Source: Ginsengibacter hankyongi (lineage in GTDB: Bacteria > Bacteroidota > Bacteroidia > Chitinophagales > Chitinophagaceae). Taken from it: a stretch of 64,000 nt of DNA. Every line of letters starts with the position of its first letter. The stretch's first letter is position 1. The notes under the pieces were generated by a model, which saw only the letters and a program-made list of their open reading frames with translations, was not told where the DNA came from and ran no database searches. A program made the translations under genes and the position numbers. This document shows, one piece after another, positions 1-9,096 of this stretch. Where the stretch lies: NCBI RefSeq assembly GCF_008710285.1, contig NZ_VYQF01000009.1, forward strand, positions 1-64,000, in the 5' to 3' direction.

Positions 1-155
1 TAACCAGAAAGAACATTGTTCTTGTGTTTTTATACCAGTAATCTGATTAGAAATAAAAAGCAATTCTTTACTTGCCTATAATTTGGGCTTGCTGCTCAGA
101 TAAAGAATAACCGAAGGGTCTCCTTCAATATCAAATTAATGAGAAATTATTATTT

Positions 156-2372
156 TCATTTTTCTACAGCAATTTCTATAACCTTTACAGTATTGGGCTC
201 CATTGACTCTGTTCGTTTTATTTTGTTTCCTGTTTTTTCCAACCTAATTACCTTTTCAGGAGTGATCATAGAGAGAGTATAATTATTGGCAGAAAGTCCA
301 AATTGACTTGGATCAATTGCATAAGAAAAAGGAATTTCATGATCTGTGTAATTAGCAATGAATACAGCCAGATCTCCATCTTCAGATTGCCACAACCGGG
401 CTTCTACTGAAGGTACTTTACCTTTGTGTAAACCACCTTCACTAAATTCTTCTTCAAAATCCGGGACAGAATTAGTTGGGGTTAAAGGTTTCCATAACCT
501 GCCATATGTAAGAAATTTTTGTGTGACCATTCTTAATCTTGCACACTGACGCAGGAAATCGACTTTAGCGGAATATTCAGGACGACGGAACAAATCAAAA
601 TCCATCCATCCGATCTGCCTGCCATCAATAAATCCTTGTCCAACAGCGTAATTAAAAAGCTGATTACTTTTTTTGAAATCGCAAACACTGCCATAAAAGA
701 GAGTATAACCGGAATATACAACCTGCTGTAAAGGTATTTCACGTTCAGATGGTTTTGCAGTATATAAATTTGCATTAACCAAGTCAAAGAATATCTCGTC
801 TGCACCTTCGGAGGTTACAATTACATCCCTGCCATTCTGGTGAGCAACATTCAAAATATCCTGGTAATAGTCACGATAGCCGTCAGCCCAGTAATGACCA
901 CCACCCAAAGGATGCAAGTGATCTTTATTGAAACAAAGTTCATGTGAATTGTCGGAAACTTCATCTACATAGATTCCATTGATTCCGTATTGAGAAACCA
1001 TTTTATCTATGAGATTAGAAATAGTATGACGCCAAGGCACCTGACTGGGACACATCGGGGTAAGCCTCCCAGCACCGTCCCAGTAAAATTTTTGTCTAAG
1101 GCCGCCTTCTTCATCTTTAATAGCGTAAGGATCGTATTTATCCCAATCAGGTATCTTGCTATCAGCACTCAGTCCGTTTATATAAGGTACAATTAGCGCA
1201 CCTGAGTCAACAAGTTCTTTTACACGTTCTTTAAAACCTGAAAGTGCAGGGAGAAAGTGAGGATAATTATTATCAAAAAGGTGCTCATTCCATCCATACC
1301 ACTGAAAGGCAATTGGGACACTCATTCTTTTCATGGCATTCAGGAATGGCATATCCATTTGATGGGGATCGCCAATATCACGTTTCCAGGTTGTAGGGTT
1401 TCCGGTGTTTTTATCTACATCCGGGGGAAGATCCCATATCCACGTATCCCGGATCCAAAAACCAATATTAATGGCAGATTTGGGGAAATCGGGTCTTTGT
1501 GAAATAGAGCCTTTTTGGGTCCATTTCTGTTGGAGTGCCCATGCCCTGTATCGATAAGCAGCATCAATCCAGCCTCCCTGGTAGGGCCCAAAAGCTACGG
1601 CATATTGATCCGGGAGTTCGGATCCGGTTACTCCCATATTTTCAGGATACCTTACCAGTGATAAAGTCTTTTTTTTGGAATCAACACTAAAATCTTTTGC
1701 CCACGATTCTCCGTCCATACTTGAAAAATATACTGCATTACTACCAGCATTAAATGACATAAATTGCATAGGAATGAAACCTGAAGGAGAGCGGGTCTTG
1801 AAAGATCCCGTCCAGTTTATTAAAAAATTACCTCCCGAGCCTTCTACCGGAAGTGCAAGATCATACGATCCCCCTGCAGGAAATCCGTTTACAGATGGAC
1901 AGGCAACTTCCCATAATCCCCAATAATTTGAACGATTTCGTACGAATATCCTCCATTTGGCGATACCGTTTGATTTTGGCAACTCAATCGTAACCTCGAT
2001 ATTTACTACACTATCCTCTTCCCAAAATCTTATATTATTCCATTGAAGTATGGCAATCTGGTCACCACTTGCTTTAGTAAAAAGCTTAATATTACTGCAG
2101 TCTTTATAATTATTATCAATCTTAGGTCTCATGGTGCCTTTACCAAATTCTGCTTCCCATAACAAATGCTTCCCCTCGACCTTTTCAATATGATTAAATC
2201 CAGTCTTTCTATCAATCATTCCTGACAATCCGAGTCCATATGGTTCAAAAATGTAAGTCACATAATTATTTTGAAGGATAAGGCCTTTTGCAGGATCAAT
2301 TGTCGTGTGCGTGGGTATTGCCATAATTGGTCTGGCAATAAAGATTGCAAGTGCTAAAAAAATATTTTTCAT
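156..2372 (-). CDS. DUF6259-type secreted putative glycoside hydrolase
   Basis: A 738-residue protein with an N-terminal signal peptide (hydrophobic residues 3-18, likely cleavage near PIMA-IPT), so it is probably periplasmic or exported. The N-terminal 280 residues look like a beta-sandwich (galactose-mutarotase-like). The middle, about 295-580, looks like a TIM barrel, with YVDEVS near residue 470 and VTSEGADE near 520 as plausible carboxylate positions. A beta-rich tail follows. From memory this resembles DUF6259 proteins, which are distantly related to alpha-galactosidase-type clans; the substrate is unknown. It lies downstream of the SusC-SusD-DUF1735 operon on the same strand, but a terminator at 2740-2768 separates them, so it may be transcribed on its own. 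The family assignment is moderate and no activity can be read from the sequence. Confidence 0.72.
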   Translation of the reverse strand: MKNIFLALAIFIARPIMAIPTHTTIDPAKGLILQNNYVTYIFEPYGLGLSGMIDRKTGFNHIEKVEGKHLLWEAEFGKGTMRPKIDNNYKDCSNIKLFTKASGDQIAILQWNNIRFWEEDSVVNIEVTIELPKSNGIAKWRIFVRNRSNYWGLWEVACPSVNGFPAGGSYDLALPVEGSGGNFLINWTGSFKTRSPSGFIPMQFMSFNAGSNAVYFSSMDGESWAKDFSVDSKKKTLSLVRYPENMGVTGSELPDQYAVAFGPYQGGWIDAAYRYRAWALQQKWTQKGSISQRPDFPKSAINIGFWIRDTWIWDLPPDVDKNTGNPTTWKRDIGDPHQMDMPFLNAMKRMSVPIAFQWYGWNEHLFDNNYPHFLPALSGFKERVKELVDSGALIVPYINGLSADSKIPDWDKYDPYAIKDEEGGLRQKFYWDGAGRLTPMCPSQVPWRHTISNLIDKMVSQYGINGIYVDEVSDNSHELCFNKDHLHPLGGGHYWADGYRDYYQDILNVAHQNGRDVIVTSEGADEIFFDLVNANLYTAKPSEREIPLQQVVYSGYTLFYGSVCDFKKSNQLFNYAVGQGFIDGRQIGWMDFDLFRRPEYSAKVDFLRQCARLRMVTQKFLTYGRLWKPLTPTNSVPDFEEEFSEGGLHKGKVPSVEARLWQSEDGDLAVFIANYTDHEIPFSYAIDPSQFGLSANNYTLSMITPEKVIRLEKTGNKIKRTESMEPNTVKVIEIAVEK

Positions 2373-2814
2373 TCTAATTAATTAAGAAATTTTTTTAAAG
2401 GATAATAAAGATTAATCGTATAAACAAAACAACTCTTTGAAATACCTAAAACATTCAGTATTGTGGTTACTAAACCTAGAGTTACTTTTTCAACTTTAGA
2501 TAGATTTACTTGGTATCATTCAACGTCAACAAACTAAAGCCCCCAAGTCATTTGAGCTTTTAGAAAATAGGTAGCAATAGCTTCTCGAAATTTTACCAAA
2601 TCGAGGACGTCCACGATAACTATCTTGGCTTGACTGGATCCAAGCGATAGAATTAGTACCAAGTAACAAATTCATAAAAAGATCTCATCAAATTTTCCGT
2701 TATCCTTTACTCTAGTATATCAGGGTACCTTCATTTTTCTAAAGAAAACTCCCTATATTTTAGGGAGTATCAAATTTGGATATTATAGCCATAACTTAAT
2801 GTAATTGGTGAAAA
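2373..2814. other. Intergenic region between DUF6259 gene and SusCD operon
   Basis: A 442-bp gap holding the terminator of the SusCD-DUF1735 operon at its right end and presumably the promoter of the DUF6259 gene. I found no clear TAnnTTTG box. A 35-codon open stretch on the minus strand around 2533-2645 has no start and no recognisable relatives, so it is not called as a gene. Confidence 0.6.
2740..2768 (-). terminator. Rho-independent terminator of SusCD-DUF1735 operon
   Basis: A perfect 8-bp inverted repeat, ACTCCCTA at 2748-2755 and TAGGGAGT at 2761-2768, with a 5-nt loop. On the minus strand it is followed directly by the T-rich run TTTTCTTT (2747-2740). It lies 46 nt past the stop codon of the DUF1735 gene, the expected place for an intrinsic terminator of this minus-strand operon. 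Confidence 0.85.
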
Positions 2815-3804
2815 TCATCTAATTAATGTCATAGTTTCCTTTACAACGGCAGAATCGCCTGTCCATGGGTCCTTAAATCCGTAACTTAGATTAAAAATAT
2901 GATTAGTAGGGTCATAAGAAGAGGGGCCAGACACAATATTATATGTTTGAATTCCAAACCCATATAGGTAATCATTTGAAACAGTTACTGAATTGTCCGG
3001 ATTTACTGTCAAGTCCATTTGCTGACCTATTGATGCATAAATGGTTTGATCTGCAGCGTTGAGTACTACTTTGTTAGGGACAGGGGAGGTGGGCAAAGTT
3101 ACCCCATTCCCACCAGCAGAAGGGTAATTATTATAAAGGCTAAGAAGGCCTGATAAATCATGTACATACTTTAGATCATTAATTGAATAAGTGTTTTTCC
3201 CCATTACTCGCTGTCCAACTGAGTTATACAAACCCATGTATTTGTTACCTGCGACAAGAGCATACATAGTTGACCCGAAGTTTCCACTGATATCATATCC
3301 CTGGGCATCTGTAATTATAATAGGAAGTATATATTTTTTTGAAAAATCAATTTGGTTGGTATTTTTGAACTGAATAAAAATATTTTCATCTCTGGTTCCA
3401 GCCTTGAATGTGACTTGCTTATTGGGAATTGTATAGAATTCTGTTGGTAATAATTGATAAGCGTTACCATTCTTGGCATTGAACGCACTGAAACCAGTAT
3501 TGTCTAAATCAACCGTCACAGTAACATCCTTGTTTAGTATAGGACCTCCTAACTGCAACTGAACAGAATCCGTTGCCATGCCACTGCTATCTAACCGTAA
3601 AGTCATAAAATAGCTATTAAGATTCGCAAGATAGCTTCCGCCATTTGCGGTCTTATTTAAATAGTTTATTGGATTAAGCTCGCTAAAAGAAGTAGCAACC
3701 CCATCTAATGTAAATGTTTTCGGGTTATCTTTTAAACAGGAAGGCAAAGAAAGTACGCTCAATATACATAATCCTTTAAAAAATTTATGCTTTAGTTGTT
3801 TCAT
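2815..3804 (-). CDS. DUF1735-domain surface lipoprotein (SusE/F position)
   Basis: A 329-residue lipoprotein: basic start, hydrophobic stretch, and a lipobox ending LPSC with the lipidated cysteine near residue 23. Residues about 45-170 match the DUF1735 (BT_3987-like N-terminal) pattern, with conserved-looking segments such as LLPTEFYTIPNKQVTFKAG and YILPIIITDAQG. The second half is beta-rich and could be a DUF4361-like domain. It follows SusD by 24 bp as the last gene of a SusC-SusD-X operon, where surface glycan-binding proteins usually sit. A role in capturing glycan at the outer membrane is inferred from position; the family itself has no catalytic signature. Confidence 0.82.
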   Translation of the reverse strand: MKQLKHKFFKGLCILSVLSLPSCLKDNPKTFTLDGVATSFSELNPINYLNKTANGGSYLANLNSYFMTLRLDSSGMATDSVQLQLGGPILNKDVTVTVDLDNTGFSAFNAKNGNAYQLLPTEFYTIPNKQVTFKAGTRDENIFIQFKNTNQIDFSKKYILPIIITDAQGYDISGNFGSTMYALVAGNKYMGLYNSVGQRVMGKNTYSINDLKYVHDLSGLLSLYNNYPSAGGNGVTLPTSPVPNKVVLNAADQTIYASIGQQMDLTVNPDNSVTVSNDYLYGFGIQTYNIVSGPSSYDPTNHIFNLSYGFKDPWTGDSAVVKETMTLIR

Positions 3805-3828
3805 AATAATTTATTATTTTATATTAAT

Positions 3829-5421
3829 TTAGGGCATCCAGAAAATTTTTGGAGAGATAGGAGTTATAGCCCCTTCAGCGGCTACATTTTTGCTATTGGT
3901 GTTATATTCGGACTGAGGATAAATAAAACGATAAGGATAATCATAAAGCCTGCTACTAGAGGCTGAAAAAGGTAAATCTTTCGGGTAACCTGTCCTTCGA
4001 TAATCTGTCCACGACTCCAACGGATCAGTAATACATAAGGAAATGTATTTCTGAATTAGAATGGCCTGCAAAGGGTTTGCACTGCTGGCCTGCCACCCTA
4101 CATTTGCTATATTTTGTGACAAATATGCTGCTGCCCAATCCTTAGGATGCGCATTAAATGTTTTTCCATCAGTAAAAACATTCAGGTAAATAAAATTATC
4201 AGTAATCGCCTCAGCATATAGATCACCTGCATTCCCTGGTAATAGCCCTCTCTGGACTGCTTCCGCCTGAAGGAATAAGCTTTCCCAGGATGATAATATG
4301 ATAGATGATTGTGAAGGGCTTGGCAATATCCCCCATGTTTTCGGTATAGTTCCTGAAAATCCTATAGGCGGTTTAAAATTAAATGGAAGATTGTTATTAG
4401 CATTCAGTTTATTCAGTGGGCCTCCGAAATAACTTGCAGCTGAATTGCCACCAGCCCCAAGCGGATTCCCCTCAATCATCCCAGCAACGTTGGTACCATA
4501 GAAATATCCAAGTCTAGTATCGTTGTAACCATTTAATTTATCAATAAAGTAGCTGTTACCAGCAGCCCCTACTAAAGCAGCTGCTCCTGTAATAGAATAC
4601 CCAATGTGGGAATACAAGGGATTCAAATGGGTGGCCGCATCCGTAGCATAACCTGGATTTACCATAGCACTTTCACCAGGACCAAGTAAACCAGTAGGGT
4701 CACTCGCTATTTTTTGCATTTCCGCCTGTATGGTACTTTGTTGACTGCTTACCCCGATTTCATGCAACAGCATACGTAGTTTTAAAGTATTGCCAAACTT
4801 AATCCACATAGTAGCGTCGCCCTTAAACATTACATCGGCATTTCCCGGGTTATATTCAGAAATCAGTGTGGTATTTTCCAGAATATCTACAGCTGAATCA
4901 AGCTGTTGAATACAAGCATTATAGACATCCTGCGCCTTATCATATTTAGGGGTAAGAATATTTTTACCCAGCTGAAGAGCCTCTGTATATGGTACATCAT
5001 TATAAGTATCCACTAGCATCTGAAAATTCAGCGCCTTCATAATTTTAGCAGCTCCTACAAGAAACCATTTATTTGCAGCAACTCCACTCTGCTCTATAAA
5101 AGCATAGTCATTCAGATTATGATAATTATCAGTCCAACTTGTGACAAAATCAGTACTAGTGAAATTATTGGAATTATTCGGACCTGGAGGGGCTGCACGA
5201 ACGCTGTTACCATAATAATTTTGGGTGCCATTCATATATAAATAGTCGACACTTACTATATAAGCCGTCTGAGTTAACGCGTTCGTAAATACTAAAGCCG
5301 GATCTGCCTGCGCAGGAGCATTCGGATTATTATTGATATCCAGAAAATTCTTTTCACATCCACTTCCTAAAATTAACAATCCGGCAGATAACAAACTACA
5401 ATATATTAATTTCTTTTGCAT
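3829..5421 (-). CDS. SusD/RagB-family glycan-binding lipoprotein (SusD-like_2 type)
   Basis: About 530 residues from the ATG at 5421. The longer reading from 5448 would use TTG and overlap SusC, whereas the ATG gives a clean lipoprotein signal (MQKKLIYCSLL, lipidated Cys near residue 22). The motif DINNNPNAPAQADPALVF after the lipobox is typical of the SusD-like_2 group. Helical TPR-like segments fill the middle, and the C-terminal part holds the usual ESLFLQAEAVQRGL and SWTDYRRTGYP features. SusD proteins sit as lids on SusC barrels and bind oligosaccharide at the cell surface. It starts 16 nt after the SusC stop codon and precedes the DUF1735 lipoprotein, forming one operon. The ligand cannot be read from sequence. 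Confidence 0.93.
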   Translation of the reverse strand: MQKKLIYCSLLSAGLLILGSGCEKNFLDINNNPNAPAQADPALVFTNALTQTAYIVSVDYLYMNGTQNYYGNSVRAAPPGPNNSNNFTSTDFVTSWTDNYHNLNDYAFIEQSGVAANKWFLVGAAKIMKALNFQMLVDTYNDVPYTEALQLGKNILTPKYDKAQDVYNACIQQLDSAVDILENTTLISEYNPGNADVMFKGDATMWIKFGNTLKLRMLLHEIGVSSQQSTIQAEMQKIASDPTGLLGPGESAMVNPGYATDAATHLNPLYSHIGYSITGAAALVGAAGNSYFIDKLNGYNDTRLGYFYGTNVAGMIEGNPLGAGGNSAASYFGGPLNKLNANNNLPFNFKPPIGFSGTIPKTWGILPSPSQSSIILSSWESLFLQAEAVQRGLLPGNAGDLYAEAITDNFIYLNVFTDGKTFNAHPKDWAAAYLSQNIANVGWQASSANPLQAILIQKYISLCITDPLESWTDYRRTGYPKDLPFSASSSRLYDYPYRFIYPQSEYNTNSKNVAAEGAITPISPKIFWMP

Positions 5422-5437
5422 ATTAATTTTTTTTTGA

Positions 5438-8400
5438 TTAGAACACAATTTTTAGATCTGCTCCGTAGGTCCTGGTTGGGGGAGCTTGATGAAGGCTGTT
5501 GCTACCTGTGGCATTACCAGTAGACTCGCCGTATGACGGATCTGTCCAAATATTTCCCTTGGGCACTATTAAAATCAAATTGCTTCCCACCAGGCTCACA
5601 GATATATTCTGCACATATTTTAATTTATCTGTAATATTTGTAGGCAGACTATATGAAATGCTAGCATTCCTTAACGACCAATAAGCACCGCTGGTCATGT
5701 AAATTGAATTTACCCCCCCAGGTGCACCCAAAGAAAAATCATAGATTTGGTTATTGGGATTAGCAACATACTTTCCATTAGGTTCCTTAATTACCGAGTT
5801 TGGATAAGAAAATCTTGAACGGTCAAATACGGCAAAACGCTGAGAAATATTAAATACATCCATATATAATCCCGTTCCGTTATAAATTACATTGCCCCCT
5901 TTGTACTCAGCAACTGCGGAGAGTGTAAAACGCTTGTAATTTAACGAAGTATTTATGCCCAGTGAGTAAGTTGGGTTAGTTGTTCCATAATCTACCAACG
6001 TGTTCGCCCTAGAAGGCTGACCATTATTAGCATTAACAATTAACTGTCCAATGCTGTCTCTCGCAAAATCAGTCAGCAAAAGCTGTGGATAAGACTTTCC
6101 TACAACAGCATACGAATTAGTAATCCCCGAAGGATCGGAAATTTTTAAACTATTGATCGCACCTAAGCTTACAACTTTATTCTGATAGTGTGTAAAGTGG
6201 ATACCCACATCCCATCTGAGGTTATTTCGCTTTACAGGGGTAACATTTAAATCCAGTTCCAACCCTTTATTATCCATTTCTCCAACATTTATCAAAGATT
6301 GGGTAAAACCTGTCGCATTAGAAACGTCTATCGGAACTGTTTCGTTGGTTGTATTCTCCTGAAAATAGCTAAATTGCAAATTAACTCTGTTTTCGAGAAA
6401 ACCGATTTCGCCACCTACCTCTTTAGAAAGCGTAAACTCAGGTTTCAGACCAGGAAATGTAGCCGACGTAGAAGTTGTTAGACCTGGAAGCTGACCAAAT
6501 GGGAATCCCGACCCGGAAGAGAAAACTGTCTGAACCTGATATGGGCTCACATTTATATTTCCCGTTTTTGTAACAGCACCCCTAATCTTTAAAAAGGAAA
6601 TTGTTTTACTGTTTTTCAAAGCGGGAATAACATCACTTAACACCACGGATGCATCTACTCCAGGATAGAAATAATTTCTGTTGTCCGCATTCAGCAGCGA
6701 TGTAGCATCCATACGTCCGCTTGCGTGCAGGAAAAGGAAATTTCTATACCCTAAAGTCAGGTCAGCATAATTTCCATAATTGCGCATTTTACTCATCGTT
6801 TGGTTCACGTTAGGAACACCTTGACGAAAATTAACGTTATAAAAATCGTTAATATTCAACAAGGTGGTTGATCCATTTGATAAAAGTTGATATTGATCCT
6901 GGTTAATAATATTACCGAGTATTAACTGAGTATTAATATCTCCGAATTTTTTATGAAGAGTAATCTTCAAACTGGAATAAAATTTATTGTCAGAGATAGT
7001 TGAATTGGCTAAGCTTGGAGGAGTAGTTCCCTGAAAAATGCTCATATTGCCTCCCAGTGTATTGTTTGCCATCCATATTGCATACGGACTGAAATTAAAA
7101 GCCGCCCGTGTAGCTACATCATTGATGGAATAGTCTTGTAAGCCGATTAAGTAATCAATATTCATCCATTTGGTAGCATCCAGGGAAAAGTCGAAACTAC
7201 CTAATAAATCATTTCTATAAGCATTATCTCTCTGATTCTTAAGATACCAGTAAGGATTGATACCATAAGCATTATAATAGGTATTGATATCTGAGAACTT
7301 GTAAGGCGAATTAACATCTCTATAGCTTGCATAAGGCACCATAGGTGCAATATTTGTAACAGCTAAATAGGCTTGATATAAGTTACCCTGAGAAGTGTGT
7401 GATGAACTATAACTTGCATTAGCTGTTGCTTTGAAAGCGCCGTATTGCCTGGAAGCTTTGAACCCAAAACTGTTGCGATTATACTTGTCTCCCGGCAGAA
7501 TTCCTGTTCTGGTGATATTTTGTGCAGATAACAAAAAGGCACTTTTATCATCACCTCCTAAATATGATACCCCGTTTTGATAAGTATTTCCGGTGTTCCA
7601 AAATCTCTGAAATTCACCAGGCCGGCCTTTGTATGGCAATTTTTGTATTTTACCGTCAGGTGAAGGAATTCCAATAACAACCGAATCGCCTCCAAAAGGA
7701 GATCCTAAACTAAAAGGACTTCCCAAGCTTTGATTCTCGTAAGGAACATATCCACTATTGAAGGTTCTGGGGTCACTATAAGATAGAGCATCATTACCTA
7801 AAAATTCTGTTGAAGCTGGACCAAACTCTTCCTGAAATTGAGGAATTAATGAAATTTTCTCAAAAGATACCGAACTATTGACGGTTATGGTCGGTTTTCC
7901 TTTTCTAGCCGATTTTGTAGTGATAAGTAATACACCATTTGCAGCACTTGAACCATATAATGCCGAAGCTGTAGCACCTTTTAAAACATTTATCGACTCA
8001 ACCACATCAGGATTCATCTGTGCCAAATAGGTATTATCTACTGGTACACCATCCACTACGATCAATGGTTGATTATTTCCCAGGAAAGATCTGTTGCCCC
8101 TTAATGTGATACGAATATTATCAGGGTTTACTCCACTATTTACAAGATTGATATTCATACCTGAGACCTTGCCCATAATGCCGCTGGCTAAATTAACAGG
8201 TTGGCTGCTAGTTAAATCTTTTGAATCAATTTGTGCAGTTGCATACCCAAGAGATCTTTTTTCTCTCTTAATTCCCAAAGCGGTTACAACTACTTCGCTT
8301 AATTCTTTATTTGAAGATTGCAAAATAATGTTTAATTCATTACTTTTTCCAACAGAAACAGAATAATTATCATACCCTACTGAACTAATTTCTAAGTGCT

Positions 8401-8611
8401 GACCAGTAGCTGCCTTTATTGAAAATCTACCTTGGTCATTTGTTGTGGTTGCTTCCTTCGTTTCAGCTACGGTAACTGTTGCAGAGGGAACACTATTTCC
8501 ATCAGCATTCACTACAATTCCGGTTATTTGCCTTTGTGCGATACCCGAAAAGGAGATAAACAAAAATATCAGCAGAAAGATATTGATTTGAATTAGTCTT
8601 AATGGTTTCAT
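5438..8611 (-). CDS. SusC/RagA-family TonB-dependent outer-membrane transporter
   Basis: A 1057-residue TonB-linked porin. A signal peptide ends at GIAQ. A carboxypeptidase-regulatory-like domain occupies about residues 28-105, followed by the TonB-box-like ELSEVVVTALG. The plug domain carries the SusC signature NQPLIVVDGVPVDN and VLKGATASALYG, then a 22-strand-type beta barrel ends in a terminal aromatic (KIVF). There is no N-terminal STN domain, so an anti-sigma partner is not expected. It is first in a SusC-SusD-DUF1735 operon. The family imports oligosaccharides across the outer membrane with its SusD partner; the neighbouring hydrolases suggest a complex heteroglycan, but the link is inference. 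Confidence 0.95.
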   Translation of the reverse strand: MKPLRLIQINIFLLIFLFISFSGIAQRQITGIVVNADGNSVPSATVTVAETKEATTTNDQGRFSIKAATGQHLEISSVGYDNYSVSVGKSNELNIILQSSNKELSEVVVTALGIKREKRSLGYATAQIDSKDLTSSQPVNLASGIMGKVSGMNINLVNSGVNPDNIRITLRGNRSFLGNNQPLIVVDGVPVDNTYLAQMNPDVVESINVLKGATASALYGSSAANGVLLITTKSARKGKPTITVNSSVSFEKISLIPQFQEEFGPASTEFLGNDALSYSDPRTFNSGYVPYENQSLGSPFSLGSPFGGDSVVIGIPSPDGKIQKLPYKGRPGEFQRFWNTGNTYQNGVSYLGGDDKSAFLLSAQNITRTGILPGDKYNRNSFGFKASRQYGAFKATANASYSSSHTSQGNLYQAYLAVTNIAPMVPYASYRDVNSPYKFSDINTYYNAYGINPYWYLKNQRDNAYRNDLLGSFDFSLDATKWMNIDYLIGLQDYSINDVATRAAFNFSPYAIWMANNTLGGNMSIFQGTTPPSLANSTISDNKFYSSLKITLHKKFGDINTQLILGNIINQDQYQLLSNGSTTLLNINDFYNVNFRQGVPNVNQTMSKMRNYGNYADLTLGYRNFLFLHASGRMDATSLLNADNRNYFYPGVDASVVLSDVIPALKNSKTISFLKIRGAVTKTGNINVSPYQVQTVFSSGSGFPFGQLPGLTTSTSATFPGLKPEFTLSKEVGGEIGFLENRVNLQFSYFQENTTNETVPIDVSNATGFTQSLINVGEMDNKGLELDLNVTPVKRNNLRWDVGIHFTHYQNKVVSLGAINSLKISDPSGITNSYAVVGKSYPQLLLTDFARDSIGQLIVNANNGQPSRANTLVDYGTTNPTYSLGINTSLNYKRFTLSAVAEYKGGNVIYNGTGLYMDVFNISQRFAVFDRSRFSYPNSVIKEPNGKYVANPNNQIYDFSLGAPGGVNSIYMTSGAYWSLRNASISYSLPTNITDKLKYVQNISVSLVGSNLILIVPKGNIWTDPSYGESTGNATGSNSLHQAPPTRTYGADLKIVF

Positions 8612-9096
8612 CCGAACTTATTTTTATTTTGAGTGAATAATTTGATGCTCTTTGATGCCTTTAATTTTAAACATAAAACTTTCGGTTAAATTCGGCAGCA
8701 TGTATTGTAACCCGTTTATCTGTAATATTCTGGGGCCTGTGAATTAACGATTAGCATTTATTCTGTATAAAATTAAAATTCGATTATAAAAACAAGTGCA
8801 AACTATGACTTCAAAGCCAAAAAAATTGTAATAGACGCAACTCGGAGATTTTTAAAATCATAAGAGAAGGAATATTTCTTGTGGGTATTTGAATGGTGAA
8901 ATTAAAACTTATACCTATGAGGCAGTATGCAAAATTTAACTATTCATAAACGAATTTTATCTAACAATACTTTCCAATAGTCATTTTCCAATGTAATCTG
9001 AAAACGTTTTTAGATAGTCGTTATATGCCAGGAGCCTTTAGCTTTTTAAATCGCCCTAGCACTATCCTAATTCAAAAGCACCAATGGAAAAGAATA
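8612..9096. promoter_or_regulatory. Upstream region of SusCD operon 1
   Basis: A 485-bp AT-rich gap between the end of the GH89 gene and the SusC start, both on the minus strand. It should contain the promoter of the importer operon. I could not find a clean TTTG/TAnnTTTG pair, a terminator for GH89, or a copy of either repeated element found elsewhere in the window. Confidence 0.4.

Noticed and set aside
10-22. Small palindrome AGAACA-T-TGTTCT at the window start
   Set aside because: Six-base arms with one central base and no clear gene context inside the window; could be chance.
533-805. 90-codon frame on the minus strand inside the DUF6259 gene, and similar frames inside other genes
   Set aside because: Overlaps a well-supported gene over its full length in another frame; composition is that of a shadow frame.
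2533-2645. Open minus-strand stretch ending KAQMTWGL as a possible gene remnant
   Set aside because: Only about 37 codons with no start and no recognisable family; such runs occur by chance at this base composition.
5422-5448. Earlier start for SusD1 overlapping SusC1
   Set aside because: The codon is TTG; the ATG at 5421 restores a proper lipoprotein signal and a normal 16-nt gap.
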